DNA of 64,000 nt from Algoriphagus resistens (GCF_001442615.1 NZ_LMXN01000005.1:62001-126000), one strand, 5' to 3'; shown: positions 8,962 to 17,611, counted from the first letter of the stretch. Notes: a model not told the origin generated them from the sequence alone. Translations and numbers: made by a program.

Positions 8962-9708
8962 ATGAAATTTAGTAATCTTTTTATTTTCCTACTTGGTTCA
9001 GCTGTTTTTACTTCATGCGAATCACGAACAGAGGCAGAGAAAATTGTCGATAAAGCCATAGAAGCGCATGGTGGTGGAGCTTATTCTAATTCGAAAGTTG
9101 AATTTGATTTTAGGAATATCCACTACACGATTTATAAAACGCAGGATAGGTTCGAATACAAACGTGAGTTTTCAGATTCTACTGGAAGTGTGATAGACGT
9201 CCTGAATAATGCAGGATTTGAAAGAAAAGTCAATGGGGTGAAAATTGATACACTTTCAGAGGAATGGATTGGCAAATATTCCCGATCCGTAAATTCGGTG
9301 GCCTATTTTGCTTTTCTTCCTTACGGGCTTAATGATCCTGCTGTTTTCAAAACCTCTATAGGTGAGACAGTAATCAACGGGGAAAAATACGACCTGATCA
9401 AAGTGACTTTTGCGAAGGAAGGTGGTGGGGAGGATTTCGACGATGAGTTTTTGTATTGGATTGGAACCGAAGATTCGGTAGTGGATTATATAGCCTATAG
9501 CTATCACACAGATGGTGGTGGGGTGAGAATGCGGGAAGTAAGCGCTGTGCAGGAAGTCGGCGGAATCCGCTTTCAAAACTATTTGAATTTCAGGCCTAAA
9601 GATGAGTCGGTTTCGGTAGAAAAGATGCAGGAGCTTTACGAATCCGGAGATTTAGAAGTACTTTCAGAGATAAACTTGGAGAATATTAAGGTTGAACCGT
9701 TGAAGTAA
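8962..9708 (+). CDS. DUF6503 family lipoprotein
   Basis: 248 residues with a lipoprotein signal ending V-F-T-S-C-E. The sequence has the conserved DUF6503 elements: K-A-I-E-A-H-G-G, V-E-F-D-F-R, a Y-F-A-F-L-P-Y-G-L-N-D-P-A-V block, D-L-I-K-V-T-F, D-Y-I-A-Y-S-Y-H-T-D-G-G-G and G-G-I-R-F-Q-N-Y. The family occurs almost only in Bacteroidota and has no established function. It is 37 bp after its paralogue and 7 bp before the hydrolase-OsmC fusion gene, so it is in the same transcription unit. Confidence 0.82.
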   Translation: MKFSNLFIFLLGSAVFTSCESRTEAEKIVDKAIEAHGGGAYSNSKVEFDFRNIHYTIYKTQDRFEYKREFSDSTGSVIDVLNNAGFERKVNGVKIDTLSEEWIGKYSRSVNSVAYFAFLPYGLNDPAVFKTSIGETVINGEKYDLIKVTFAKEGGGEDFDDEFLYWIGTEDSVVDYIAYSYHTDGGGVRMREVSAVQEVGGIRFQNYLNFRPKDESVSVEKMQELYESGDLEVLSEINLENIKVEPLK

Positions 9709-9715
9709 CCCCAAA

Positions 9716-10930
9716 ATGAATCCCAAACGACTGACATTCATTAATAGAAATAATTTTGAGCTTTCTGCCCATTTGTATTTGCCTGCTGATCAGCGACCAC
9801 ACTTTTTTGCGATTTTTGCCCATTGCTTTACCTGTTCCAAAAACTTCTCAGCCGTCACACGAATCTGCACCGCACTTTCGCAAAATGGAATTGCAGCTTT
9901 AAGTTTCGATTTCACAGGGTTGGGAATGAGCGAGGGAGAATTTGGAGCGTCCTCATTTTCCAATAATGTGAGTGATTTGCTGGATGCTGCTGATTTTTTG
10001 AACAAAGAGTATCAGGCTCCCAAAATGCTCATCGGCCATTCCCTTGGAGGTGCTGCGGTATTATATGCAGCTGTTCAAATGGCTGAAGTGAAGGCTGTAG
10101 TGACCATCGCAGCACCAGCATTCCCTGGACATGTACGTCATTTATTTTTAGATAGTATTGAGCAGATAGAGAAAAACGGAAGTGCGAGAGTTGCTATCGG
10201 AGGAAGGCCTTTTCAGATAAGCAAGAGTTTTGTGGATGATTTGGAACAAGAACCATTGGCTTCTTTTTTGAAAAAGCTGCGGAAATCCCTTCTCATCTTG
10301 CATTCACCCCAGGATAAAATCGTTGAAATCAGCAATGCTGCAGAGATTTATAATGCAGCTCATCATCCGAAGAGTTTTATATCATTGGATGGAGCAAACC
10401 ATTTGGTGTCAAATCCTCTGGACAGCGAGTATATCGCAGAAGTGATCGGGAGCTGGAGTAAGCGCTATGTGCTGGTGGAGGAAAAGCAGGTTAATGATAC
10501 CCGGGGAAATCAGGTTTTTGTCCGGCTCTCAGGTGAGAAATACACCACCGAAGTCATGACACCAAATCATCAGTTGATTGCGGATGAACCGTTAGATGTT
10601 GGCGGTGCGGACTTGGGACCAAACCCATATGACTTGCTCATGGCTTCTCTTGGAAGCTGCACGGCCATGACGCTAAAAATGTACGCAGAGCGAAAAAAAT
10701 GGCCACTCGAGCAAGTCTCTGTTTTTCTTAACCACGAAAAAGTGCACGTTACCGACAGTGCCCATCCAGAGGATAATTCCGCTAAAGTCAGTCAGTTTAC
10801 AAGAATTATAGAAATTGAAGGTGACCTGAGTGCAGAACAAAGACAAAGGTTACTTGAAATTTCCAATAAATGTCCGGTGCATCGTACGCTTCAGGAGGAA
10901 ATTATTATTCAAACCATGTTGGCAAAATGA
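9716..10930 (+). CDS. Bifunctional alpha/beta hydrolase-OsmC family protein
   Basis: 404 residues in two fused domains. Residues 1-255 form an alpha/beta hydrolase with the nucleophile elbow G-H-S-L-G-G (Ser near 108), a late Asp in S-P-Q-D-K and a His in G-A-N-H-L. Residues 270-404 form an OsmC/Ohr-type domain with the two peroxidatic cysteines in S-L-G-S-C-T (near 311) and C-P-V-H-R-T (near 386). OsmC proteins reduce organic hydroperoxides. The natural ester or thioester substrate of the hydrolase half is unknown; the fusion could release and detoxify oxidised acyl groups, which is inference. No signal peptide, so cytosolic. Confidence 0.92.
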   Translation: MNPKRLTFINRNNFELSAHLYLPADQRPHFFAIFAHCFTCSKNFSAVTRICTALSQNGIAALSFDFTGLGMSEGEFGASSFSNNVSDLLDAADFLNKEYQAPKMLIGHSLGGAAVLYAAVQMAEVKAVVTIAAPAFPGHVRHLFLDSIEQIEKNGSARVAIGGRPFQISKSFVDDLEQEPLASFLKKLRKSLLILHSPQDKIVEISNAAEIYNAAHHPKSFISLDGANHLVSNPLDSEYIAEVIGSWSKRYVLVEEKQVNDTRGNQVFVRLSGEKYTTEVMTPNHQLIADEPLDVGGADLGPNPYDLLMASLGSCTAMTLKMYAERKKWPLEQVSVFLNHEKVHVTDSAHPEDNSAKVSQFTRIIEIEGDLSAEQRQRLLEISNKCPVHRTLQEEIIIQTMLAK

Positions 10931-11967
10931 AAAAGGTCTTGTCTAGGAATTATCTGCTGAGCTCAGTCTTGGTAATTTTGGGGCTAGGACTTTGGGCAGT
11001 TTTTCCTTCGGAACTAGATCTAATTACAGCAGGTGAAAAGTGGAAAGGGGTGTGCTGGGTGGGAAGTCGCTCTCCGCTTTTGGGACCAGAACTGGAAGCG
11101 TTGAAAGCCACAGGTGCAGATGCGCTTTCTCAAACACCATTTGGCTGGCAAAGGGAGAAAAACAGTCCTGAAATCCGTTGGGATACTCATAACGAGAATC
11201 AGTGGTGGGGAGAATCATCCGATGGAATCAAAGCAACTTTTGATTCCTCTGCGCGTCATGGCATCATGAACATGCTCAAACCGCATCTTTGGGTCCGTGG
11301 TAGCTGGCCAGGAGAGATAGCAATGAAAAGCGAGGAAGATTGGAAACTTTGGTTTGAGAATTACGAGGGCTTTATAGTTGATTATGCGAAAATGGCTGAG
11401 GCGCATCAGATCCCTATGCTTTGCGTGGGAACGGAGCTGGAAAGAACCTCGAGCAGGGAAGACGATTGGAGAAAAGTGATTGCTGAGATTCGCAACGTTT
11501 ATTCTGGGAAATTGATCTATGCAGCAAATTTCACCGAATTTGAGCAAGTCAAATTTTGGGATGCACTGGATTACATAGGAATTCAAGCCTATTTCCCTCT
11601 TTCTACCAAGCCGAACCCTGAACTTGCTGATTTAAAATCTGGCTGGGAAAAGCATTTCCCAAAAATTGAAAAGCTAGTTGCTGAGTACAAGAAACCGGTT
11701 ATGTTTACTGAGATTGGCTATTGCAACACTGTAGATGCCGCAAATGAGCCTTGGGTTTGGCCGAATGAGCGTAAGAAAACCGAGCTTTCGGAACAAATGC
11801 AGGCCCTTTGTTATGAGGCATTTTTTGAAACCGCTTGGCAAAAAAGCTGGATGGCTGGAGTGTTTTTCTGGAAATGGTACCCAGAAGGAAAACATCGTGA
11901 ACCTGACTTTACTCCCCAGGGAAAATTGGCTGAACAAGTTATGTCAGACTACTTTTTAGCTGACTGA
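10927..11967 (+). CDS. GH113-like glycoside hydrolase (beta-mannanase fold), membrane anchored
   Basis: The ATG at 10927 overlaps the previous TGA (ATGA) and begins a signal-anchor, so it is preferred to the in-frame ATG at 10870 lying inside the OsmC domain. 346 residues. A TIM-barrel hydrolase of the GH113 type: W-K-G-V-C-W near the start of the mature chain, the acid/base Glu in C-V-G-T-E-L-E near residue 169 and the nucleophile Glu in F-T-E-I-G-Y near 261. Family members act on beta-mannan or related glycans outside the cytoplasm. As the last gene of the train it may trim the product built by the upstream glycosyltransferases. The substrate is inferred from the family only. Confidence 0.85.
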   Translation: MKKVLSRNYLLSSVLVILGLGLWAVFPSELDLITAGEKWKGVCWVGSRSPLLGPELEALKATGADALSQTPFGWQREKNSPEIRWDTHNENQWWGESSDGIKATFDSSARHGIMNMLKPHLWVRGSWPGEIAMKSEEDWKLWFENYEGFIVDYAKMAEAHQIPMLCVGTELERTSSREDDWRKVIAEIRNVYSGKLIYAANFTEFEQVKFWDALDYIGIQAYFPLSTKPNPELADLKSGWEKHFPKIEKLVAEYKKPVMFTEIGYCNTVDAANEPWVWPNERKKTELSEQMQALCYEAFFETAWQKSWMAGVFFWKWYPEGKHREPDFTPQGKLAEQVMSDYFLAD

Positions 11968-12018
11968 GGTTTAGTGCATTATTTGATCTATGTCATTTTT
12001 TATGGAGTTCTAAAGGCT

Positions 12019-12026
12019 TACTTTTG
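12019..12026 (+). promoter_or_regulatory. Bacteroidota -7 element TACTTTTG
   Basis: TACTTTTG matches TAnnTTTG exactly. There is no clear TTTG -33 element, only a T-run at 11995-12000. A start site near 12032 would produce the structured transcript that ends at the terminator near 12193. Confidence 0.5.
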
Positions 12027-12031
12027 CACCG

Positions 12032-12193
12032 AAGAATCCAAACAGTCCTTCCTTTAAAAGTTTGCTGGAAAGTGCAAATCACCCTGTATTTACACTGACA
12101 TTTGAATCGCTTAATTGTAATCCTTGCAGACGTACTATAATCCCAAATGTCAGTTAGAGTTGACCGAAAGTTGAAAAGCTTTCGGTTTTTTTA
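12032..12193 (+). ncRNA. Candidate structured small RNA
   Basis: About 160 nt between a TAnnTTTG promoter element and an intrinsic terminator, with no ORF. Three helices can be drawn: TTTGC (12061-12065) with GCAAA (12074-12078); an 11-bp perfect pairing of ACTGACATTTG (12094-12104) with CAAATGTCAGT (12144-12154) enclosing a 39-nt loop; and the terminator stem. The size is near that of 6S RNA, but the characteristic 6S central bubble could not be confirmed. It could instead be a trans-acting sRNA or the leader of the GH109 gene, although the terminator argues for an independent transcript. Confidence 0.5.
12164..12193 (+). terminator. Intrinsic terminator
   Basis: CCGAAAG (12164-12170) pairs with CTTTCGG (12179-12185) across an 8-nt loop and is followed by seven T residues. 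Confidence 0.8.
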
Positions 12194-12258
12194 TTTATAA
12201 GGTGTAAGTACTTCTTTTATTTTTTTATTAATTAGCTGAGTCAACATAACAAAGCATT

Positions 12259-13671
12259 ATGAAAAATAACCAGAGAAGAGAGTTTCTAAAATCTACCGGT
12301 TTGGTAGGTCTAGGGATTTTTGGAGCGGGGAGTACCCTCGCCAATGAATTCGGGTCCCTTCCTTTACAGGCTAAAAGAGGAGTTAATCGAATCCAATCCT
12401 TCAATATGAGTGGTTTTGCTGCTCCCAAGATAGATACTGTTCGAATAGGTATAGTTGGACTTGGAATGAGAGGCCCTGGTGCTGTTGATAGATTGAGTAA
12501 AATAGAAAATGTTGAGATTAAGGCTCTTTGCGACTTACTTCCAGAACGGGTGGAGAAAGCAAAAAGCCAGTTAAAAGATACTCCTCATAAGCCTGATGGG
12601 TATTCTGGCAATGCCTATGCGTACAAAGAAATGATGGATAGGGATGATCTGGACTTGATATATATTGCCACACCTTGGGAATGGCATACGCCAATGGCTG
12701 TATATGCTATGGAAGCTGGGAAACATGCCGCATGTGAAGTGCCTATCGCCCGTACGCTTGATGAGTGCTGGCAATTGGTAGAGACTTCTGAGCGCACTAA
12801 GAAGCATTGTATGCAATTAGAAAATTGCTGCTATGATTTCTTTGAATTGATGACTTTAAAAATGGCCCGTGAAGGATATTTTGGTGAAGTTTTACATGTA
12901 GAAGGTGCCTACATCCATGATTTACTAGCCCTCAACTTTAAAAAGGATGGTGGTTACCAGGACATGTGGAGGTTGAAAGAAAACTATAGAGACGGTAATC
13001 TGTATGCTACTCACGGGTTAGGGCCAATCTGCCAGATCCTCAATATTAACAGAGGTGATCAGATGGATTATTTGACTTCCACTTCATCCGATGATTTCTC
13101 CATGCATATGGAGGCCAAGAAATTAGCTGAGCAGGATAACTTCTTCGCTTCCTTTGCTGAAAAGAAATTTCGTGGGAACATGAATACATCTTTAGTCAAG
13201 ACAAAAAAAGGTAAGACGATCATGATCCAGCATGATGTATCCTCTCCTCGGCCATACTCCAGACTTCATGTAATAAGCGGTACTGAAGGATATGCACAGA
13301 AATATCCTAAGCCACAGGTTTCTAAGGGTCATGGCTGGTTGAAAGACGAAGAATTCAAAGATTTGGAGACGAAGTACACTCCCGAAATCATCCAGAAAGT
13401 CGGAGAATTGGCCAAGAAAGTCGGAGGCCATGGAGGTATGGACTTTATGATGGACTGGCGATTGATTGATTGCCTCAGAAATGGTCTTGCCCTTGATCAG
13501 GATGTGTATGATGCGGCACTTTGGAGTTGTATCTCCCCACTTTCTGAATGGTCTGTAGCCAACCGCTCCAATTCCATAGATGTGCCCGATTTTACAGGTG
13601 GAAACTGGAAAACGAATGCTCCGGTGAATATTACTCTTTCAGGTGGAGGAACGACCGGGGTAAGAGTGTAA
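12259..13671 (+). CDS. Gfo/Idh/MocA-family protein, GH109 (alpha-N-acetylgalactosaminidase-like)
   Basis: 470 residues. The N-terminus has a twin-arginine-type signal (Q-R-R-E-F-L-K-S-T-G), so it is probably exported folded with bound NAD. The Rossmann motif G-I-V-G-L-G-M-R-G is near residue 70. The T-H-G-L-G-P motif and the following I-N-R-G-D-Q-M-D-Y-L are typical of GH109 glycosidases, which cleave alpha-GalNAc by an NAD-dependent oxidation-elimination mechanism. Other Gfo/Idh/MocA oxidoreductases are the alternative. It stands alone on this strand, after the small RNA terminator and convergent with the DUF1080 gene. Confidence 0.85.
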   Translation: MKNNQRREFLKSTGLVGLGIFGAGSTLANEFGSLPLQAKRGVNRIQSFNMSGFAAPKIDTVRIGIVGLGMRGPGAVDRLSKIENVEIKALCDLLPERVEKAKSQLKDTPHKPDGYSGNAYAYKEMMDRDDLDLIYIATPWEWHTPMAVYAMEAGKHAACEVPIARTLDECWQLVETSERTKKHCMQLENCCYDFFELMTLKMAREGYFGEVLHVEGAYIHDLLALNFKKDGGYQDMWRLKENYRDGNLYATHGLGPICQILNINRGDQMDYLTSTSSDDFSMHMEAKKLAEQDNFFASFAEKKFRGNMNTSLVKTKKGKTIMIQHDVSSPRPYSRLHVISGTEGYAQKYPKPQVSKGHGWLKDEEFKDLETKYTPEIIQKVGELAKKVGGHGGMDFMMDWRLIDCLRNGLALDQDVYDAALWSCISPLSEWSVANRSNSIDVPDFTGGNWKTNAPVNITLSGGGTTGVRV

Positions 13672-13771
13672 GCTTCTGTTAGCCGTAGTATTCAGGTCTG
13701 TGTAGTAGACCGAGGCGTAAACGTGTAATGTATAGCGTGAGAATTGTCATGTTTTATTTTAATTCATACGC

Positions 13772-13806
13772 AAAGCCCGCTGGTCAAATGATCACCGGGC
13801 TTTTAC
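13772..13806. terminator. Bidirectional terminator between convergent genes
   Basis: AAAGCCCG (13772-13779) pairs with CGGGCTTT (13796-13803), with partial pairing inside the loop. T residues follow on the plus strand. It separates the GH109 gene from the DUF1080 gene. Confidence 0.75.
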
Positions 13807-13824
13807 TTGGATGATTGATTGGTT

Positions 13825-14682
13825 TTAATGTTCAGGATTGGAGTCAAGTCCTTCATTTACAACTTGTTCCAGTTTTTTCTGATCTCCCATATAGTTAGTC
13901 AGGTCGATCAGGCGGACAGTCCTGAAATCAATTGGATGACTTTCACTTTGCAGGGAAATGTACCCTCCGGTTAGCATTTTTCCATCTACTTTGACATTCG
14001 GATCAGATGGGTTTACATTTCCACCTCCGATTTGAGATTTAGAGTAGCTTAACACGGTATCCTGACCTACTAGATGATGCACATCGCCGTTTCCCAAAAC
14101 AATGAAATTGGCTGTCACCCATTGATCACCGTGATAGGTTTCAGAAGTTGAATTTACACAGTGAGAAGTAATGAGTTTGTCTTCCATTACCACATTGGTG
14201 CCGGGAGTACAAAGGTTGCAGGTGCTTCTTTTGTCCTTACCATTTCCACCGAGAAATTGTGCTTCAATGGAAATAGGAAAATCCTGATCCTTCAGCATAG
14301 TCTTGGGGTCCTGGGAGTGAAGCATCGCTCCGGAATTCCGGGTAGCCCAACCTTCTCCGCCATTTGCCTGCTCTCCTACAAAACGATATTCTACCTGAAG
14401 CAGGTAATTGGAGTAGGGTTTGTTATAGAAAATATGGCCATACTGCTGGTCGAATTGGTCGTAACCATCGTAGCGGACCTTCATCAGACCATCTTCTACC
14501 CGGAAGGTATTTGCGAAATTGTCATTCAAATCATGCGTACGGATCTTAATAGACCAATCATCTATGTCTTTGCCGTTAAAAAGCGTTTGCCACTTTGGCT
14601 TTTTTGACTCCTCACTGGCATAGTTAAAAGCAAAGCCTAATCCTGCTAGGCAAAGGATAACAAGTAGTCCTGTCTTTTTCAT
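13825..14682 (-). CDS. DUF1080 (3-keto-disaccharide hydrolase-like) secreted protein
   Basis: 285 residues with an N-terminal signal peptide. The mature chain begins with W-Q-T-L-F-N-G-K-D-I-D-D-W, the usual opening of DUF1080 (concanavalin-like) domains, and includes N-S-G-A-M-L-H-S-Q and the final S-H-P-I-D-F-R-T-V-R-L-I-D-L element. The family is reported to hydrolyse 3-keto-glycosides made by sugar oxidation and is abundant in Bacteroidota glycan loci. It is 6 bp downstream of the EEP-family gene, so the two form an operon. It may act with the Gfo/Idh/MocA enzyme encoded convergently, since both chemistries pass through keto sugars; that is an inference. Confidence 0.88.
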   Translation of the reverse strand: MKKTGLLVILCLAGLGFAFNYASEESKKPKWQTLFNGKDIDDWSIKIRTHDLNDNFANTFRVEDGLMKVRYDGYDQFDQQYGHIFYNKPYSNYLLQVEYRFVGEQANGGEGWATRNSGAMLHSQDPKTMLKDQDFPISIEAQFLGGNGKDKRSTCNLCTPGTNVVMEDKLITSHCVNSTSETYHGDQWVTANFIVLGNGDVHHLVGQDTVLSYSKSQIGGGNVNPSDPNVKVDGKMLTGGYISLQSESHPIDFRTVRLIDLTNYMGDQKKLEQVVNEGLDSNPEH

Positions 14683-14688
14683 TTTAGT

Positions 14689-15489
14689 TTATGGGTTTAT
14701 CAATCGAAGAGTGACCAAAACTGGGTAGTGGTCAGAAAATGGTACATCAATTACTTTGTAGTTTACCAGTTCAAAATGTTCTGCGTCAAACCAGACATAG
14801 TCGATTCTTTTTCCTTCTTCCGAATCGAAGGTAGGGGAATTATTGCTAGCGGCCAGTCCAGCGTCCGTCCATTTGGAGCTTATACTTTTATATTCTGTTG
14901 ATGAAGGATCAAAATTCAGATCACCTGCCCAAAATGCAGGCTTAGAAAGTGAATCAGCGTAATGGGTAATAGCTTCTAATTGTGCCAGGCGATTTTCTTC
15001 GAACTGATGACAAAGATGTGTCGCGCCAAAGTAGAGTTGTTCTCTGTTTTCCAGTTCTATTTTTACCCAAGCTGCCGCTCTGGGTTCACCACCGACAGGT
15101 GTAGGTAATTCCTGGGTTTTATAGTTTAAAGCATTCTTCACAAGAACCCCTTCACCATATCCGCCTTCTGCATAATCCATAGCTTTGGCAAAATACCCTC
15201 TGTACCCCGTCTTTTTGGCAAGTTCGGCTATCCAATTGATTTTTTCTCCATATACTCCCTCCAAGCGTGTGGTCATGCTATCCATCTCCTGAAGTGCCAC
15301 TACCTCGGGTTGAAGCTGAATAATCAAGTTGGCTACATCATCTATATTGGGTGTTCCGGGGTGGCCAGGATTCTCTCCATGGTAAATGTTGTACGTCAAA
15401 ACTTTGAATTCCGGATTCTTATCTTGGGCAAAAACGCAGAAACTTAAACTGTGCAAAAAAATAATAATTACTAGAGATGTTTTTTTCAT
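14689..15489 (-). CDS. Secreted endonuclease/exonuclease/phosphatase-family protein
   Basis: 266 residues with a signal peptide ending near C-V-F-A-Q. The EEP metal-dependent phosphoesterase motifs are in order: L-T-Y-N-I-Y-H-G, V-A-L-Q-E-M-D, a G-A-T-H-L-C-H block, A-G-D-L-N-F-D, R-I-D-Y-V-W-F and the catalytic S-D-H-Y-P-V near the C-terminus. The family includes nucleases, sphingomyelinases and inositol phosphatases. Because it is exported and co-transcribed with a DUF1080 protein, a phosphodiesterase acting on extracellular lipids or sugars is more likely than DNA repair. Substrate not determinable. Confidence 0.88.
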   Translation of the reverse strand: MKKTSLVIIIFLHSLSFCVFAQDKNPEFKVLTYNIYHGENPGHPGTPNIDDVANLIIQLQPEVVALQEMDSMTTRLEGVYGEKINWIAELAKKTGYRGYFAKAMDYAEGGYGEGVLVKNALNYKTQELPTPVGGEPRAAAWVKIELENREQLYFGATHLCHQFEENRLAQLEAITHYADSLSKPAFWAGDLNFDPSSTEYKSISSKWTDAGLAASNNSPTFDSEEGKRIDYVWFDAEHFELVNYKVIDVPFSDHYPVLVTLRLINP

Positions 15490-15773
15490 TGTGTGGTGAT
15501 TAGTTATTCAAGCTCCAAATACAAACGATGATCCTACCAGAGTAGGGAAGCAAGTGAAGTTGGAGGAAAGATAATGATTTAAAAGATTCCTGGGAATTAA
15601 AGCAACCATGTAATAGCCCCTTTTTAGTGTATTGGGTGAGGTAGGCTAGCCTGGTTTTACTTAGCTGAAAAAGAATAGTTATAATTAATTTGTATCTTTT
15701 TGAAACCTTCTACTTTCTTTTTATGCGTTAAATTCAACTTTATTTTGCTAATTAAGTTTTTAAAAAAAAGCTC

Positions 15774-17408
15774 TTGAAAAAAATTCTGTGGGTTCTGGGA
15801 ATTCTGATTCTGTTGGGGTTTAGCTCTATATTTTTGGTTGAAATGTGGCTTGTAAAGACGCTGCCTGAACGGATGAATGCCAAAGAGGATCGCTCCTATG
15901 ACATTCTCTTTGAAGATGTTAACGTGCAGCTGTTTAGGGGTAGTATAGAGCTCAGGGATATTGCCCTTCATCCAGTGAAAGATAGTATGGCTTCTACCAT
16001 TTCAGGAACCGTGAAGTCAGCAAGGCTTGACGGACTGAATATGTTTGGGTTCATTTTTGGAGATATATTGGATATTGGAGAATTGAAATTTGAGAGTCCC
16101 AGTTTTATTTTGGTCAGAAATGATTCGATTTCCAAAAAGCCTGCAGACGTATCAAAGGCTTTTCAGGATTTCTTTGGAGATATAGTCTCCCGGGGCGTTA
16201 TTCATAATTTTATTTTGAATGATGGTTCAGGCGAATTTTACACCCAATCAGATTCTTTGAGGAAATTTGGAAGCTTTGATAGTTTTAATATCTCTGCGAT
16301 TAATCTGGAAACAGATTCAGTTCGACTGAATTATGCGATTCCATTTAACTTGGAAAGTCTACATAGTGGTCTGAAGAATTTGGTAATCAATATTGATGAA
16401 GAGCAAACCTTTACTCTTGGAGAATTGAATTATGATTCTAAAGCAGATTCCTTCGATTTTTTTGATTTGAGACTGGCATACGATGATTCAAATATTGCCG
16501 TAGCAAAGAGATCGGATTTCCAGGAAGACTACATAGAAATTGACCTGAAGCACCTGAAAATCGAAAAAATCAATGCCCGTAGTAGTATCTACGGAAACTG
16601 GGCAATTGTCGCCGGTTTGATGACAATCGATAGCCTGATTCTCCATGATGTGAGGAATAAAAACAAACCTCGTCCCTATGATGAGCCGGAGAAGCCAATG
16701 TTTGAAGGGATGGTAGAACTGATTCCTTTTCCGCTGGAGGTGGACACTGTGCAGGTGGTAAATTCAAGAATCACTTACTCCGAGATTTCCGAAGGAAAAT
16801 CAGTTGCAGGAAGCCTGGGTTTTGAGCAGCTATCAGCCTTGATCACAAATGTGATTTCACTTGATTCTTTACAGACTGGAGAAATGCTGATCCATGGTGA
16901 AGCCGTACTCAATGGATTTGCTCCTATGCGGATGGATGTGACCGTGCCTTATAGAGTGAATTCAAGTGAGGAGAAATTCCATCTGGAGGCAAGTGTAGAT
17001 CCATTTGATCTGCCATCATTGAATAGCATTCTAGGGGATTTAGTCTCTGTGAATATAAATACAGGAAGGATGCGTAAACTAGAAATCACTATGGACGCCA
17101 ATCGGTATAACTCATCGAATTCCATGATTTTCCAGTACAGTGATCTCAAATTGGAGCTTAGGGATGAGGAGAAAAACAAGAAAAAAATGATGTCAATGCT
17201 CTCCAATATTCTAATTTCCAGTAGTAACCTTCCGGAAAACAGAAATTATAGAACAGCAGCTTTTCAAACAGAAAGGAATATTTATAGGGGCACCTTCAAT
17301 CTTATCTGGGCGTCTTTGAGGGAAGGAATATTGGAGATAGCGCCGGGAGACCTGATGCAGTTGATATTGAAGGAGCAGGATCCGCCTGATAGCGGTAAAA
17401 GGAGGTAG
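15774..17408 (+). CDS. AsmA/DUF748-like membrane-anchored protein
   Basis: 544 residues beginning at a TTG codon; the first 25 residues form a signal-anchor helix. The rest is a long, beta-rich periplasmic chain with repeated F-D-S/F-N-I style strands, resembling AsmA-like or DUF748 proteins, now viewed as bridge-like lipid-transfer or envelope-assembly factors. There is no catalytic motif. It is monocistronic, facing away from the EEP gene across a 284-bp divergent gap. That gap contains A/T-rich sequence and a TATCTTTTTG element near 15693 resembling, but not matching, the Bacteroidota -7 box. Family placement is by overall pattern and moderate. Confidence 0.65.
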   Translation: MKKILWVLGILILLGFSSIFLVEMWLVKTLPERMNAKEDRSYDILFEDVNVQLFRGSIELRDIALHPVKDSMASTISGTVKSARLDGLNMFGFIFGDILDIGELKFESPSFILVRNDSISKKPADVSKAFQDFFGDIVSRGVIHNFILNDGSGEFYTQSDSLRKFGSFDSFNISAINLETDSVRLNYAIPFNLESLHSGLKNLVINIDEEQTFTLGELNYDSKADSFDFFDLRLAYDDSNIAVAKRSDFQEDYIEIDLKHLKIEKINARSSIYGNWAIVAGLMTIDSLILHDVRNKNKPRPYDEPEKPMFEGMVELIPFPLEVDTVQVVNSRITYSEISEGKSVAGSLGFEQLSALITNVISLDSLQTGEMLIHGEAVLNGFAPMRMDVTVPYRVNSSEEKFHLEASVDPFDLPSLNSILGDLVSVNINTGRMRKLEITMDANRYNSSNSMIFQYSDLKLELRDEEKNKKKMMSMLSNILISSSNLPENRNYRTAAFQTERNIYRGTFNLIWASLREGILEIAPGDLMQLILKEQDPPDSGKRR

Positions 17409-17562
17409 TGACAAAGCGGGCTTTTCTGATTGATTCAGGTTTGTGTGACATGAGAACTTGTGAGCGGCGCGTTCGCTCTGATCCGGATAGCGAGAATTCT
17501 CCTCCAGTACCTAGGCTTCCTTTCCCTGACTGTGTTGACTAGCGAAGATCTCAGCGGCTTAG

Positions 17563-17591
17563 AAAAAAGGCTCCCCAAGTAGGAGAGCCTT
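17563..17591 (-). terminator. Terminator of the PRC-barrel gene
   Basis: AAGGCTC (17567-17573) pairs with GAGCCTT (17585-17591). Six A residues on the left become the U-run when read leftward. Confidence 0.75.
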
Positions 17592-17611
17592 ACAGATTCA
17601 AAGCGCCACGC

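Noticed and set aside
10870..10926. Upstream start for the GH113-like gene
   Set aside because: It lies within the OsmC coding region, while ATG 10927 overlaps the stop and opens directly on the signal-anchor.
15657..15971. 104-codon minus-strand frame over the start of the AsmA-like gene
   Set aside because: Product is Lys/Asn/Gln-rich, as expected from reading A/T-rich non-coding sequence, and it covers the signal anchor of the real gene.
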